Positions 48,952-59,950 of a stretch of DNA of 64,000 nucleotides are shown here, in pieces (the stretch's first letter is position 1; each line of letters opens with the position of its first letter). The notes below the pieces were generated by a model that ran no database searches, was not told where the DNA came from, and worked only from the letters and a program-made list of their open reading frames with translations. The position numbers were made by a program, and so were the translations under genes. The stretch is from Solirubrobacterales bacterium (GTDB lineage: Bacteria; Actinomycetota; Thermoleophilia; Solirubrobacterales; 70-9), in NCBI GenBank assembly GCA_025936755.1, contig JAICSS010000002.1, positions 62,001 through 126,000 on the forward strand, given 5' to 3'.

Positions 48952-51183
48952 TCAGGCCGCCGGCGTCTGCGGCACTTCCCGCAGCGGCGAGTTGGCGGGG
49001 CCGCAGGCTTCCGGATCGAGGTCCCCACGGACCTCCCAGACGGTGACCGGACCGCTGCGCAGGATCGGCCGCACCGCCTTCTCCCCCCGTAGCCAGCGCG
49101 CCTCCGGCGAGGCGATCGGATCCCCCGGGTGGAGGAAGTCGAGGAAGGGAGCCGTCACCAGGTAGTCGAGGTCGGCCGCGTTGACGGCGGCGCGGAAGGC
49201 GGCGCAGGTGGGGAGCGCGTCGAAGGCCCCGTGCGGCCCGTCTTCGCCGAGGTAGCGGACGCGGTTGCTGAGGTCGGTCCCGTAGAAGCCATAGCCGGCG
49301 AAGCCGGCGGTGGTGCCGGCGAGGCCGATCCGGGCGTCCTCGACCCCGCGCGCCCAGCGGTAGGCGTCGTCGAGGTGCATGCCGGGGATTCGTTCCCCGG
49401 CGCTGCCCTCGTTGGCGAAGCGGTGCTCGAGGTAGTGGCGCTGGAGCGGGTAGCCGATCGCGACCAGGCAGACGAGGAGTGCGGCGGCGGCCAGAGGAGC
49501 GGCGCCTGGGCCGCGGTTGCGGTCGCGCAGGTGGAGCAGCAGCGCCGGCGCCAGGACGAGGAGGACGACGAGGACGAAGGCGAAGACGCGGCCTTTGTCG
49601 TGGAGGGCGTCGTCGGGCCGGTTGGTGACGAGGAAGACGAGCACCAGCGCCCCTGCGAGCCCCCACTGCCGCCGCGGCCCGTCGAGCCAGCGGTCGAGCG
49701 GCAGCAGGACGATCCCGGCGAGCAGGGCGGGGATCACGTAGCGGATGTTGATCCCGAAGCCGACCGGTTCGCCCTCGGCCCCGGCGGCGCCGAGCGGCGT
49801 GAAGAGGTAGGCGAGGGCGCCGAAGAGGGCGACGGCGCCGACCCAGCGGACGATTCCGTCGCGGCCGCGGAGAAGGGCGAGGAGCGCCGCCGCGAGGGCG
49901 CCGAAGACGACCAGCGGCCAGAGCGTCCCGAAGGCCTCGTGCAGGCCCGGCCCGAAGTACGCCCGCCAGACGCCGGTGTCGGTCGCGTAGTGGACGATGC
50001 TGAAGTCCGGCCGCCCTTCCTGCAGCCGCTCGGGATGCGGCAGGGAGATCGGCCCCAGCTTCTCCACCTCCGGGATCGGATTCCCCGCGACCACCAGGTT
50101 CCGCAGGTACCAGAACGCCCCGCCCGCCAGAGCCGCTCCGATCCACCACCCCGCCGAGGCCCACCGCCGCCCCTGCGGCGCCAGCGCCACCACGGCCACC
50201 GTCAGCGCCCCCGCCATCGCCAGCCCCGTAACCCGCGTCCCCGCCGCCAGCCCGGCCCCCAGCCCGGCAGCCGCCAGCGCCCACCGGTCCCACCCAGGGT
50301 GTGGTTGAGCTTTGGCGTGTATAGCGCGCCGAAGCTCAACCACACCCCGGGATGAGTGGGCCTCGACGAGGATCGCGATCGAGGCCAGCAGCAGCGCCGC
50401 GGCCATCAGGTCGTTCTTGGCGGCTCCCGGATCGCGCACCACCAGCGTGTGGCACTCGAGCAGGATCGCGGCGGCGATCACGGTCACCGCTCCGCGGCCG
50501 TAGGGGCGACCGACGCAATACGCGGCTAAAAACGCCACTCCCAGCCATCCAAAGTTCAAGAACAGACTCAGCGTGTCCCGCCCCGTCAGCAGGATCCCCA
50601 CCGCGTGCAGCAACTCCGAGTTCTGCGGATAGAACCAATTCGTGAAGACCGTCTCCACGTGATGCATCCCGACGACGCTGTGCGTCTGCACCATGTCGAC
50701 AGCGAACGGCAGGTGGTACCAGAGGCTGTCGAAGTTGAAGATGCCTCTGTCCCAGGCGTGTTGCGCGGTGACCCCCCAACTGAATACGGTCGCTGAGACC
50801 ACCAGCAGCATTACGAGCCAGAGCCAAGGCGCTCCTCCCGCGGGTGGCACGGTAGGGGGGACCATCCCTGAGGAAGCTTTAGCTACCGGAAGGGATGGGG
50901 GATCCCCTGCCGTGACAGGACCCGCGGGCCAGAACGCAACCGTCCCTGCAACCAAAAGCGACGCCCCGATCAGCGCCCCGGCATAGAACAACCCAAACGT
51001 CCCGAGGATCTCGGACAACCAGATGACCAGCGCCACCCCGACGATCGCCTCGACCAACCGCGCCGGCGCCCCCTGCCACCCCGGCAGCAACCGCCCCCGC
51101 AGCCGATATGCGCTGAACCCGACCGGCACGACCACAAGGGCCAGCTGGGCGACTCCCAGGAGGTAGCCGCCGAGGTCAACCAT
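48952..51183 (-). CDS. Large polytopic membrane protein, glycosyltransferase-39/DUF6541-like
   Basis: A 743-residue protein with about 14 membrane helices and a soluble C-terminal part. An extracellular loop after the fourth or fifth helix holds AWDRGIFNFDSLWYHLP, reminiscent of the acidic loop of polyprenyl-phosphate sugar transferases. Mannosyl- or glycosyl-transfer at the membrane is the best guess, without a decisive motif. GGGAG precedes the ATG. Two long inverted repeats lie inside the reading frame and seem to add residues in loops. Confidence 0.65.
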   Translation of the reverse strand: MVDLGGYLLGVAQLALVVVPVGFSAYRLRGRLLPGWQGAPARLVEAIVGVALVIWLSEILGTFGLFYAGALIGASLLVAGTVAFWPAGPVTAGDPPSLPVAKASSGMVPPTVPPAGGAPWLWLVMLLVVSATVFSWGVTAQHAWDRGIFNFDSLWYHLPFAVDMVQTHSVVGMHHVETVFTNWFYPQNSELLHAVGILLTGRDTLSLFLNFGWLGVAFLAAYCVGRPYGRGAVTVIAAAILLECHTLVVRDPGAAKNDLMAAALLLASIAILVEAHSSRGVVELRRAIHAKAQPHPGWDRWALAAAGLGAGLAAGTRVTGLAMAGALTVAVVALAPQGRRWASAGWWIGAALAGGAFWYLRNLVVAGNPIPEVEKLGPISLPHPERLQEGRPDFSIVHYATDTGVWRAYFGPGLHEAFGTLWPLVVFGALAAALLALLRGRDGIVRWVGAVALFGALAYLFTPLGAAGAEGEPVGFGINIRYVIPALLAGIVLLPLDRWLDGPRRQWGLAGALVLVFLVTNRPDDALHDKGRVFAFVLVVLLVLAPALLLHLRDRNRGPGAAPLAAAALLVCLVAIGYPLQRHYLEHRFANEGSAGERIPGMHLDDAYRWARGVEDARIGLAGTTAGFAGYGFYGTDLSNRVRYLGEDGPHGAFDALPTCAAFRAAVNAADLDYLVTAPFLDFLHPGDPIASPEARWLRGEKAVRPILRSGPVTVWEVRGDLDPEACGPANSPLREVPQTPAA
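50297..50347. repeat. 51-bp palindromic element inside a coding sequence
   Basis: A perfect 16-base inverted repeat, 50297-50312 with 50332-50347. The stem extends inward by a G:T and then four more pairs (GGCG/CGCC). It is translated in frame in a loop of the membrane protein. It looks like an inserted REP- or RPE-like element; no second copy is in the window. Confidence 0.75.
50862..50898. repeat. Second inverted repeat in the same coding sequence
   Basis: CCATCCCT (50862-50869) pairs with AGGGATGG (50891-50898) around a 21-base centre. It falls in a Pro/Ala-rich loop of the encoded protein and is less GC-rich than its surroundings. Confidence 0.5.
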
Positions 51184-51204
51184 GGATGGCTCCCGACCGG
51201 AGCG

Positions 51205-51579
51205 TCAGCCGCCGAGGTTGCCGTGGATGACCACCGGCGTCTCGCCTTCGGCGACCATGCCCTGGGCGCGCGCTTCGTGGTCGACGACGAGCGGGTCGTC
51301 GGCGGACTGGATCCGGTTGTGGAGGCGCCGGTTCTCCTTCAGCAGTTCGTGCAGCTCCGCTTTGGCGGCCGTCGTCCCGGTGTAGGTCTTGACGAACTCG
51401 ATCGAGGGGCCCAGGTAGGAGTAGAGGACCGCGACGAGGACGAGGGTGAGGGCGACGCGGCCGACGCGGTCCCACTTGATCCTGCTGCCCCCCCGGCGCG
51501 CCGCGGGGCGGGTTTTGCGGGCGGCGGGGCGGCGGCGGGTAGCCGAGCGGGAACGGCTCGCCTGCGCACGCGTTGCCAT
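51205..51579 (-). CDS. Septum formation initiator (FtsB/DivIC-like)
   Basis: A 124-residue protein with a basic, disordered N-terminus (about 1-38), one membrane helix (about 40-57) and an outer coiled coil (AKAELHELLKENRRLHNRI). This is the FtsB/DivIC pattern of the divisome. Its place next to enolase is the usual one for this family. It begins 48 bases after the enolase stop. Confidence 0.85.
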   Translation of the reverse strand: MATRAQASRSRSATRRRPAARKTRPAARRGGSRIKWDRVGRVALTLVLVAVLYSYLGPSIEFVKTYTGTTAAKAELHELLKENRRLHNRIQSADDPLVVDHEARAQGMVAEGETPVVIHGNLGG

Positions 51580-51627
51580 ACCCGGAGCTACGCGACCGGG
51601 CCCCGCTTTCCTGCATCGAGGGCCGAA

Positions 51628-52938
<1,311 letters not shown>

Positions 52939-52974
52939 TTCAGCGGCGGCGGCGGCTTGCCGCGCCATGGCTCC

Positions 52975-54315
52975 TTATTCGCCGGTTTCGGCGGGAGGCG
53001 CTTCGGCCGGGGCTTCGCCTTCGGGCGCCGCGCCCGGCGGCAGTTCGGTGGCCGCTTCTTCGCCCGACGATTCCGGCTGCGGCCGCTGCGGGAACGGTTC
53101 GCCTTTCGGTTTCGTCGGCGAGATCGAGCCGGGCAGGGCGGGCGAGGTCGGCGTCACCGGTGCGGGGCATTCTTTCGCCGGAGTTTTCGGGTCCTCTTCG
53201 TAGCAGGCCGGGGAGGCGTTGGCGGGACGGCCGTCGCCGACGTAGTTCCCGCATTTTTCGATCAGGAAGTCGTCGGCGCACTCGGTGCGGCTTCTCCACC
53301 TGGCTTCGTAGCCGGAGACGAATTCGGCGAGGTATTCCTGCTGGGCCTGCTGTCCCAGCGTCGATTCGATCTGCGCCTTCGATTCGGCCAGGGTCTGTTC
53401 TTTGCCCGGCGTCAGTTTCACGACTTCGACCAGGACCCAGTTTTTTTCGAATTTGACCGGGCCGGCGAGTTCGCCGGTAGGGCTGTCGAAGATCGCGGCT
53501 TTCAGCGGGCCTTTGAGGAATTCTTCGGTGATCCCTTCCTGCAGCCCGCCTTTGGCGGCGCTGGTCGGGTCGCTCGAGTACTTTTTCGCGACTTTTTTCC
53601 AGTTCGCCGGCGAGTTGTCTTTTTCGATCGCCGCCTTCGCCGCTTCCACTTCCTTCTTGTCTTCGTTGAGGACGAGACGGACGTCGCGGCTTTCTTTGGT
53701 CGTGAACTGCGTCGCCTTTTCGGCTTCGTAGTAGGCCTCGATCGCGCTGCTCGACGGTTTCGGAGCTTCCGCGGCCACCTTTGCCTGGAGTTCTTTGACG
53801 AAGATCTGCAATTCGACGAGTTCGTTCACTTCATCCGGCGTGAAGTTCGATTTCTTGAGGAATTCCTTGTACGCGCTCGGGGTGGGGAATTTCTGTTTTT
53901 TGATCGTCGCGAGTTCGTCTTCGACCTGTTTTTCGGTGACCGAGATGCCCATTTCTTCGGCCTGGCCGCGGATCCAGACCCCTTCGATCTGTTCGGTCAC
54001 GGCGGCGGTCTTGGCTTCTTCGTATTTTTTCGACCCCGGCTTCGGCGCTTTTTTGCCCTGGCCGGCCAGGGCGCGGTCGACCGCGTTCTTGACCCTGTCT
54101 TCGCTGATGTTCCCGAACTCGCTAGGAACGCCGGAGACGTGGACGGCGTCGCCGGAGGACACGCTCGGCCCGGTCAGCCCCTGGGCGATCGCGAAGCCCG
54201 CGAAGAGCAGGACGAAGACGGCGCCGAAGACGATCAGCGCGAGGCGCTGCCGCCCGGCGGCTTTGTCGTCCCGGTCTCGGCCTGGCCTGCCCCTCTGGCC
54301 CGCTTTCGCTCCCAT
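52975..54315 (-). CDS. SurA/PrsA-like peptidyl-prolyl isomerase, membrane-anchored
   Basis: A 446-residue protein: a basic N-terminus, one membrane helix (about 25-45), a SurA-N-like helical chaperone region (about 70-190), a parvulin/PpiC domain (about 205-310) with the usual GGLQEGI turn, and a Pro/Glu-rich tail with several Cys. It should help fold exported proteins. Codon use is odd: Lys AAA and Glu GAA are far more common than in neighbours, visible as T-runs on the plus strand. Confidence 0.82.
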   Translation of the reverse strand: MGAKAGQRGRPGRDRDDKAAGRQRLALIVFGAVFVLLFAGFAIAQGLTGPSVSSGDAVHVSGVPSEFGNISEDRVKNAVDRALAGQGKKAPKPGSKKYEEAKTAAVTEQIEGVWIRGQAEEMGISVTEKQVEDELATIKKQKFPTPSAYKEFLKKSNFTPDEVNELVELQIFVKELQAKVAAEAPKPSSSAIEAYYEAEKATQFTTKESRDVRLVLNEDKKEVEAAKAAIEKDNSPANWKKVAKKYSSDPTSAAKGGLQEGITEEFLKGPLKAAIFDSPTGELAGPVKFEKNWVLVEVVKLTPGKEQTLAESKAQIESTLGQQAQQEYLAEFVSGYEARWRSRTECADDFLIEKCGNYVGDGRPANASPACYEEDPKTPAKECPAPVTPTSPALPGSISPTKPKGEPFPQRPQPESSGEEAATELPPGAAPEGEAPAEAPPAETGE

Positions 54316-54324
54316 CGAGCGGGC

Positions 54325-54330
54325 AGCATA
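54325..54330 (-). promoter_or_regulatory. -10 box for the PpiC gene
   Basis: TATGCT on the minus strand, nine bases before the ATG at 54315. Confidence 0.4.
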
Positions 54331-54356
54331 GTCAAAACCGTTCGCTTAAGCAGCCT

Positions 54357-57300
54357 TTAGGCCGCCGCCGGCTCTGCCGCCCGCCGCGCCTCGCGCAAAC
54401 CCGAGGCCATCGCCAGCACCGCCGCCAGGCGCTCGTCCGGGTCGCCGGCTACCCGGACGGCGGCGGTCTGCTCGCGCCATTCGTAGAGCGCGCCCTCGAC
54501 CTGCTCGGCCAGGACCCCGGCCGCCTCGGAGTCGAGCTCGACCCCGGTGACGCTGAGGCGGCCGCCGCGGAACTCGACGCTGCGGGCGCCGGCGAGGCCG
54601 AGCTCGATCCGCGCCTGCTGCAGCTTCAGCAGGTTCTCGGCCTGCGGCGGCAGCGGCCCGAAGCGGTCGCCGAGCTCGTCGCGGATCGCCCGCAGCTGGC
54701 CCGGCTCGCGGGCGGCGACGATGCGGCGGTGGATGTCGATCTTCGCCGCCTCGAAGGGAACGAAGGTGGCCGGGAGGTAGGCGTCGACGGGGACGTCGAG
54801 GCGGACCGGCTCCGGCGCCTCCTCCCGCTCCTCGCCCTCCTCGGTGGCCATCGCCACCGCTTCGTCGATCATCTGGCAGTAGAGCTCGAAGCCGACCGCG
54901 GCGACGTGGCCGGACTGCTCGTCGCCGAGCAGGTTGCCGGCGCCGCGGATGTCGAGGTCCCGCATCGCGATCCTGAAGCCGGAGCCGAGCTCGGTGTGGT
55001 CGGCGAGGGTCGAGAGCCGCGCCGCCGCCTCCTCGGTCAGCGCCTCGGCCGAGGGGTAGAGCAGGTAGGCGAAGGCGCGCTCGCGAGAGCGCCCGACGCG
55101 GCCGCGGATCTGGTAGGCCTGCGAGAGCCCGAGCTGGTCGGCGCGCTCGACGATCAGGGTGTTCGCGGTCGGGATGTCGAGGCCGGACTCGATGATCGTC
55201 GTCGTCACCAGGCAGTCGGCCTCGCCGCGGAGGAAGGCCAGCATCGTCTCCTCGAGCCGGTGCTCGTCCATCTGCCCGTGCGCTTCGAGGAAGCGCGCGC
55301 CCGGGACCAGCGCCCGCAGCCGCTCGGTCGTTTCCGGCAGCGAGTCGATCCGGTTGTGGAGGACGAAGGCCTGGCCCTTGCGCTCGATCTCGCGATTGAT
55401 CGCCTTGCCGACCAGGTCCTCGTCGTAGGGGCCGACGTAGGTGCGGACCGGGCGCCGGCCCTCGGGCGGGGTCTCGATCACGGAGATGTCGCGGAGGCCG
55501 GCGAGGCTCATCTGCAGGGTGCGCGGGATCGGCGTCGCCGAGAGCGACAACACGTCGACCTTGAGTTTCAGCTGCCGCAGCAGCTCCTTCTGCTTGACCC
55601 CGAAGCGCTGCTCCTCGTCGACGACGACGAGGCCGAGCTCCTTGGCGCGGACGTCGCGCGAGAGCAGCCGGTGGGTGCCGATCAGGACGTCGACCTTGCC
55701 CGCCTCGAAGTCCTCGAGCACGGCTTTGACCTCCGCCTGCGGGCGCAGCCGGGAGACGCCCTCGACCCGGAACGGCAGGTCGGCGAGGCGCTCGCGGAAG
55801 GTCCCGAAGTGCTGCTGGGCGAGGATCGTCGTCGGCACCAGGACCATCACCTGCCTGCCGTCGGAGGCGGCCTTGACGGCGGCGCGCAACGCCACCTCGG
55901 TCTTGCCGAAGCCGACGTCGCCGCAGACCAGCCGGTCCATCGGCCGCTCCGACTCCATGTCGGCCTTGACCGCCTCGATCGCTTCCATCTGGTCGGCGGT
56001 CTCGCGGTAGGGGAAGGCGGTCTCCATCGCGACCTGCCATTCGGAGTCGGGCGGGAAGCCGTGCCCCTTGCGGGCGCGGCGCTCGGCGTAGAGGTTGAGC
56101 AGCTCGCCGGCGAGGGCGCCGGCGGCTTTGCGGGCCCGCGCCTTCATGTTCTGCCAGCGTTTGCCGCCCAGCGCCGAGAGCGTCGGTTCGCCGCCGGCGC
56201 CGACGTAGCGGCTCAACTTCGCCAGCTGGTCGGTGGGGACGTAGACCCGGTCTTCGCCTTTGTATTCGAGGTAGAGGTAGTCGCGGGTGACGCCGCCGAC
56301 CTCACGCGTCTCGAAGCCGGCGAAGCGGGCGACGCCGTGGTCCTCGTGGACGACGTAGTCGCCGACCCGCAGTTCGCCGAAGGCGAGGCGGCCGCGGCCG
56401 GCGCCGGGCGCCGGCTCCTCGCTGCGGCGACGGTGGACGAGGCGGCGGAAGGGGTAGACGGCGAGCTTCAGCTCGGGGCTGACGAAGCCCTCGCGCAGGC
56501 GCGCCTCGGCGAAGGAGAGGCCGGGGTCGGGCGAGACCCGGCCGCCTTCGAGCAGGCGGGCGTCGAGGCGGTCGAGCCCGTAGCGGGCGCGCTCGGCCTC
56601 GCCGCGGCTCTCGAAGGCGACGACGGTGCGGTAGCCGGAGCGGACCAGTTTCTCCAGCTCGCCCTCGGCCTCCTTGACGCTGCGGGCGGGGGACTCGGCG
56701 CGGGCGGCGCGGAAAGCGTCCTCCTCCTCGTCTTCCTCCTCGCCGAGCCCGGTCAGCGCCAGCGCCGCCCGCTCGGCCAGCGGCGCGGCGACGTCGACGT
56801 AGAGGTGCTGGGCGTCCTCGGCGTGCATCGCCGTGGTCACGTCCTCCCAGTGGTCGCGCAGCGCCGGCTCGATCTCGTCGGAGCCGACCAGGACCACCGC
56901 GGCGGCGGCGGGAACCGACTCCAGCGGCGCCCGGAAGTGCTCCAGCGGCAGCGCTTCGGCCAGGTTCGGGGACTCGCTCCCCTCCTCCTCGGCGGCCATC
57001 GCCGCCAGCTCGGCCAGCTCCCGGTGCTCGGCGTCGAGCTCGGCCGCCGGCGCCAGCTCGACCCGCTCGGCCTCGCCGAGCGAGCGTTGGGTGAAGGTCG
57101 AGAACCAGCGCATCGACTCGACCTCGTCGCCGAAGAGCTCGATCCGCACCGCCCGCTCCTCGGTCGCGGGGAAGACGTCGAGGATGCCGCCGCGGACCGC
57201 GAACTGGCCGCGCTCCTCGACCTGCTCGACCCGTTCGTAGCCGGCGCCGACGAGGTCGGAGGCGACGGCGCCCGGCTCGATCTCCTCCCCGATGGCGATC

Positions 57301-57743
57301 GCGAAGCCGGCCGGGCGCAGGGAGGCGTCCGGGACCGCCTCGGCCAGCGCCGTCGCCGAGGCGACGACCACCGCGTCGGCCTCGGAGCCGAGCGCGTCGA
57401 GCGCGTCGATCCGCAGCCCGACCAGGTGCGGCGGCGGCGTCACGTGCGAGGCGTATCCGGTCCCGCGCGAGGGGTAGAGACGGACCCGGCGCGGCGCCAG
57501 GTAGGCGCGCAGGTCGGCGGCGAGGTCGCGGGCGGAGCGGTCGTCGGGCGCGACCAGCAGCGCCGGCCGCTCGGCCAGCCCCCGGTCGTCCTCGAGCAGC
57601 GCCGCCAGCAGCAGCGGCCGCAGCATCGTCGAGGCGCGGACGCTCGCCCCCTCCCCTCCCTCGGCCGCCGCCCGCACGCGCGAGGCGAGCGCGTGCACGC
57701 GCTCGTTCTCGGCGGCGATGTCGATCAGCGGCCTAAGACTCAT
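54357..57743 (-). CDS. mfd: Transcription-repair coupling factor
   Basis: A 1128-residue Mfd. In order it has the UvrB-homology region, the RNA-polymerase-interaction domain (GDYVVHEDHGVARFAG), the superfamily 2 translocase with Walker A GDVGFGKTE and the DEEQ box in VVDEEQRFGV, and the C-terminal TRCF domain. It removes stalled polymerase at lesions and recruits UvrA. Length and order are normal. The region just upstream is filled by an inverted-repeat element. Confidence 0.96.
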   Translation of the reverse strand: MSLRPLIDIAAENERVHALASRVRAAAEGGEGASVRASTMLRPLLLAALLEDDRGLAERPALLVAPDDRSARDLAADLRAYLAPRRVRLYPSRGTGYASHVTPPPHLVGLRIDALDALGSEADAVVVASATALAEAVPDASLRPAGFAIAIGEEIEPGAVASDLVGAGYERVEQVEERGQFAVRGGILDVFPATEERAVRIELFGDEVESMRWFSTFTQRSLGEAERVELAPAAELDAEHRELAELAAMAAEEEGSESPNLAEALPLEHFRAPLESVPAAAAVVLVGSDEIEPALRDHWEDVTTAMHAEDAQHLYVDVAAPLAERAALALTGLGEEEDEEEDAFRAARAESPARSVKEAEGELEKLVRSGYRTVVAFESRGEAERARYGLDRLDARLLEGGRVSPDPGLSFAEARLREGFVSPELKLAVYPFRRLVHRRRSEEPAPGAGRGRLAFGELRVGDYVVHEDHGVARFAGFETREVGGVTRDYLYLEYKGEDRVYVPTDQLAKLSRYVGAGGEPTLSALGGKRWQNMKARARKAAGALAGELLNLYAERRARKGHGFPPDSEWQVAMETAFPYRETADQMEAIEAVKADMESERPMDRLVCGDVGFGKTEVALRAAVKAASDGRQVMVLVPTTILAQQHFGTFRERLADLPFRVEGVSRLRPQAEVKAVLEDFEAGKVDVLIGTHRLLSRDVRAKELGLVVVDEEQRFGVKQKELLRQLKLKVDVLSLSATPIPRTLQMSLAGLRDISVIETPPEGRRPVRTYVGPYDEDLVGKAINREIERKGQAFVLHNRIDSLPETTERLRALVPGARFLEAHGQMDEHRLEETMLAFLRGEADCLVTTTIIESGLDIPTANTLIVERADQLGLSQAYQIRGRVGRSRERAFAYLLYPSAEALTEEAAARLSTLADHTELGSGFRIAMRDLDIRGAGNLLGDEQSGHVAAVGFELYCQMIDEAVAMATEEGEEREEAPEPVRLDVPVDAYLPATFVPFEAAKIDIHRRIVAAREPGQLRAIRDELGDRFGPLPPQAENLLKLQQARIELGLAGARSVEFRGGRLSVTGVELDSEAAGVLAEQVEGALYEWREQTAAVRVAGDPDERLAAVLAMASGLREARRAAEPAAA

Positions 57744-57751
57744 CGGGCGGC

Positions 57752-57856
57752 CTCAGAGGTTGACATGCGGCGTCCTCGGTCGGCCGCCTGCGGTCACGCA
57801 CTAACCGTGCGCTCCCCTTGCCGGCCTCCCTGCGTCCTTGCCTGTCAACCTCTGAG
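57752..57856. repeat. 105-bp element with 14-bp terminal inverted repeats upstream of mfd
   Basis: CTCAGAGGTTGACA (57752-57765) and its exact complement (57843-57856) bound a 77-base centre that contains a GCAC/GTGC hairpin. It nearly fills the gap between the enoyl-CoA hydratase stop and the mfd start. The form suits a small non-autonomous element or a large RNA hairpin; no coding capacity. Confidence 0.65.
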
Positions 57857-57866
57857 CCCCGCCCGA

Positions 57867-58616
57867 TCATTCCCGAGAAGGAAGACCAGGGCCATGCTGC
57901 TGCCACTCGACCTGGCCGCGGCCCTCGGCGGCGGAGCGGCCGACGACGTCGTCCCACCCGTGCAGCATCCGCTTCAGCTGGGCGACGGCCTCCGGCGGGT
58001 GGGCCGCGACCTCGGCGGCGAGCTCCAGCGCCGCCTGCTCGGTGCCGGCGGCGGGGGCGACGCGGTTGACGAGCCCGAGCCGCAGCGCCTCGTCGGCGCC
58101 GACGGTTCGCGAGCTGAGGAGCAGGTACTTGGCGGCGGCGAGGCCGCAGAGGGTGACGAGCCGGGCCGGTCCGACGGGCACGCCCAGCGCGGCGCCCGGG
58201 AAGCGCATCCGCAGGTTGGCGCCGCCGATCCGCAGGTCGCAGGCGACCGCGATCTCCGCCCCGCCGCCGACGACGTCGCCGTGACAGGCGGCGATCGTCG
58301 GCTTCGGGAAGTCGACGACGGCGTCGTAGAGGTCGGCGAAGAGCTGCATCCGCCGGACCTTGCCCTCGTCGTCGAGCTGCTCCCTGACGTCGGCGCCGGC
58401 CGAAAGCCCGAGGTGATCGGCGGAGCTGATCACCAGCACCCGCACCGCCTCGTCGCCGCGCGCCACCGCCAGGTGCTCGAGCAGCTCGAGCAGCATCTGG
58501 GTGTCGATCGCGTTCCGCGCCTGCGGCCGCTCGAGGCGGACGACGGCGAGGCCCTGCTCGTCGACCGAGTAGCTCGTCACCTCCTGCCCGGGGACTCCCC
58601 CGTTCTCCGCGCTCAT
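57867..58616 (-). CDS. Enoyl-CoA hydratase/isomerase (crotonase) family protein
   Basis: A 249-residue crotonase-fold protein. RPQARNAIDTQM near the start and the oxyanion-hole stretch CHGDVVGGGAEIAVACDLRI are typical. The second catalytic Glu region (usually PExxLG) reads FPGAALGVPVGPARL, so one hydratase glutamate is missing and a plain hydratase is doubtful; isomerase or hydrolase activity is possible. Its start overlaps the pth stop (TCATGCC on the plus strand), so it is coupled to pth. Confidence 0.82.
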   Translation of the reverse strand: MSAENGGVPGQEVTSYSVDEQGLAVVRLERPQARNAIDTQMLLELLEHLAVARGDEAVRVLVISSADHLGLSAGADVREQLDDEGKVRRMQLFADLYDAVVDFPKPTIAACHGDVVGGGAEIAVACDLRIGGANLRMRFPGAALGVPVGPARLVTLCGLAAAKYLLLSSRTVGADEALRLGLVNRVAPAAGTEQAALELAAEVAAHPPEAVAQLKRMLHGWDDVVGRSAAEGRGQVEWQQHGPGLPSRE

Positions 58617-59203
58617 GCCTCGGAAGCTATCCGCTCGACCAGGCGCTCGGTCTCCTGCGCGGCGCCGGCGACCAGCGCCTCGACCTCGGCCCTGGGCTCG
58701 CTGAAGCGGCCGAGCACGTAGGCGGAGACGATCTCCGGATCGGTCGAGGCCGGCCGCCCCACCCCGACCCGCACCCGCCAGAACTCCGGGTCGCCGAAGC
58801 CGCGCTTGAGGCTCTTCAGCCCGTTGTGGCCGGCGAGGCCGCCGCCGAGCCGGGCCTTGATCTCCCCGAACGGCAGGTCGATCTCGTCGTGGACGACGAT
58901 CACCCGGTCCAGCGGCACCTTCAGCGAGCCGCGAGCAGGACCGGCCGAGGTGCCCGATTCGTTCATGTAGGTGCGCGGCTGCAGCAGCGCCACCCGCGGA
59001 CCGCCGGGCCCGGTCCGGCCTTCGGAGATCACCCCGTTGAACTTCTGCTTGGGCTTCGGCAGGTCCCAGCGCCCGGCGAGCTCGCTCGCCACCGCGAAAC
59101 CGACGTTGTGGCGGGTGCGCTCGTACTCCGGTCCCGGGTTGCCGAGACCGACGACGAGGATGCGATCGCCGCTTTCCCCGTCAGAGCGGCGGAACAGCGA
59201 CAG
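58613..59203 (-). CDS. pth: Peptidyl-tRNA hydrolase, apparent CTG start
   Basis: A 196-residue Pth, normal length if begun at CTG 59203. The core VGLGNPGPEY, RTRHNVGF with the catalytic His, and VVHDEIDLPFG are all present. The first ATG/GTG/TTG in frame is GTG 59092, which would delete the GLGNPG and His motifs. The frame upstream is closed by the rplY stop, two codons before the CTG. The predicted start reads MSLFRRSDG. It frees tRNA from peptidyl-tRNA. GAGGG lies about ten bases upstream. Confidence 0.9.
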   Translation of the reverse strand: MSLFRRSDGESGDRILVVGLGNPGPEYERTRHNVGFAVASELAGRWDLPKPKQKFNGVISEGRTGPGGPRVALLQPRTYMNESGTSAGPARGSLKVPLDRVIVVHDEIDLPFGEIKARLGGGLAGHNGLKSLKRGFGDPEFWRVRVGVGRPASTDPEIVSAYVLGRFSEPRAEVEALVAGAAQETERLVERIASEA

Positions 59204-59206
59204 CGG

Positions 59207-59890
<684 letters not shown>

Positions 59891-59900
59891 CGGACGGGAG

Positions 59901-59906
59901 AGAATA
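59901..59906 (-). promoter_or_regulatory. -10 box for rplY-pth
   Basis: TATTCT on the minus strand, ten bases before the ATG at 59890, giving a leader of only about three bases. Confidence 0.4.
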
Positions 59907-59950
59907 GAGAACTCCGTCCCGAACAGTGCCTGTGACACCCTTCGCCCTGG

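Noticed and set aside
50297-50347. Intrinsic terminator
   Set aside because: It lies in the middle of a long reading frame and has no T-run on either strand.
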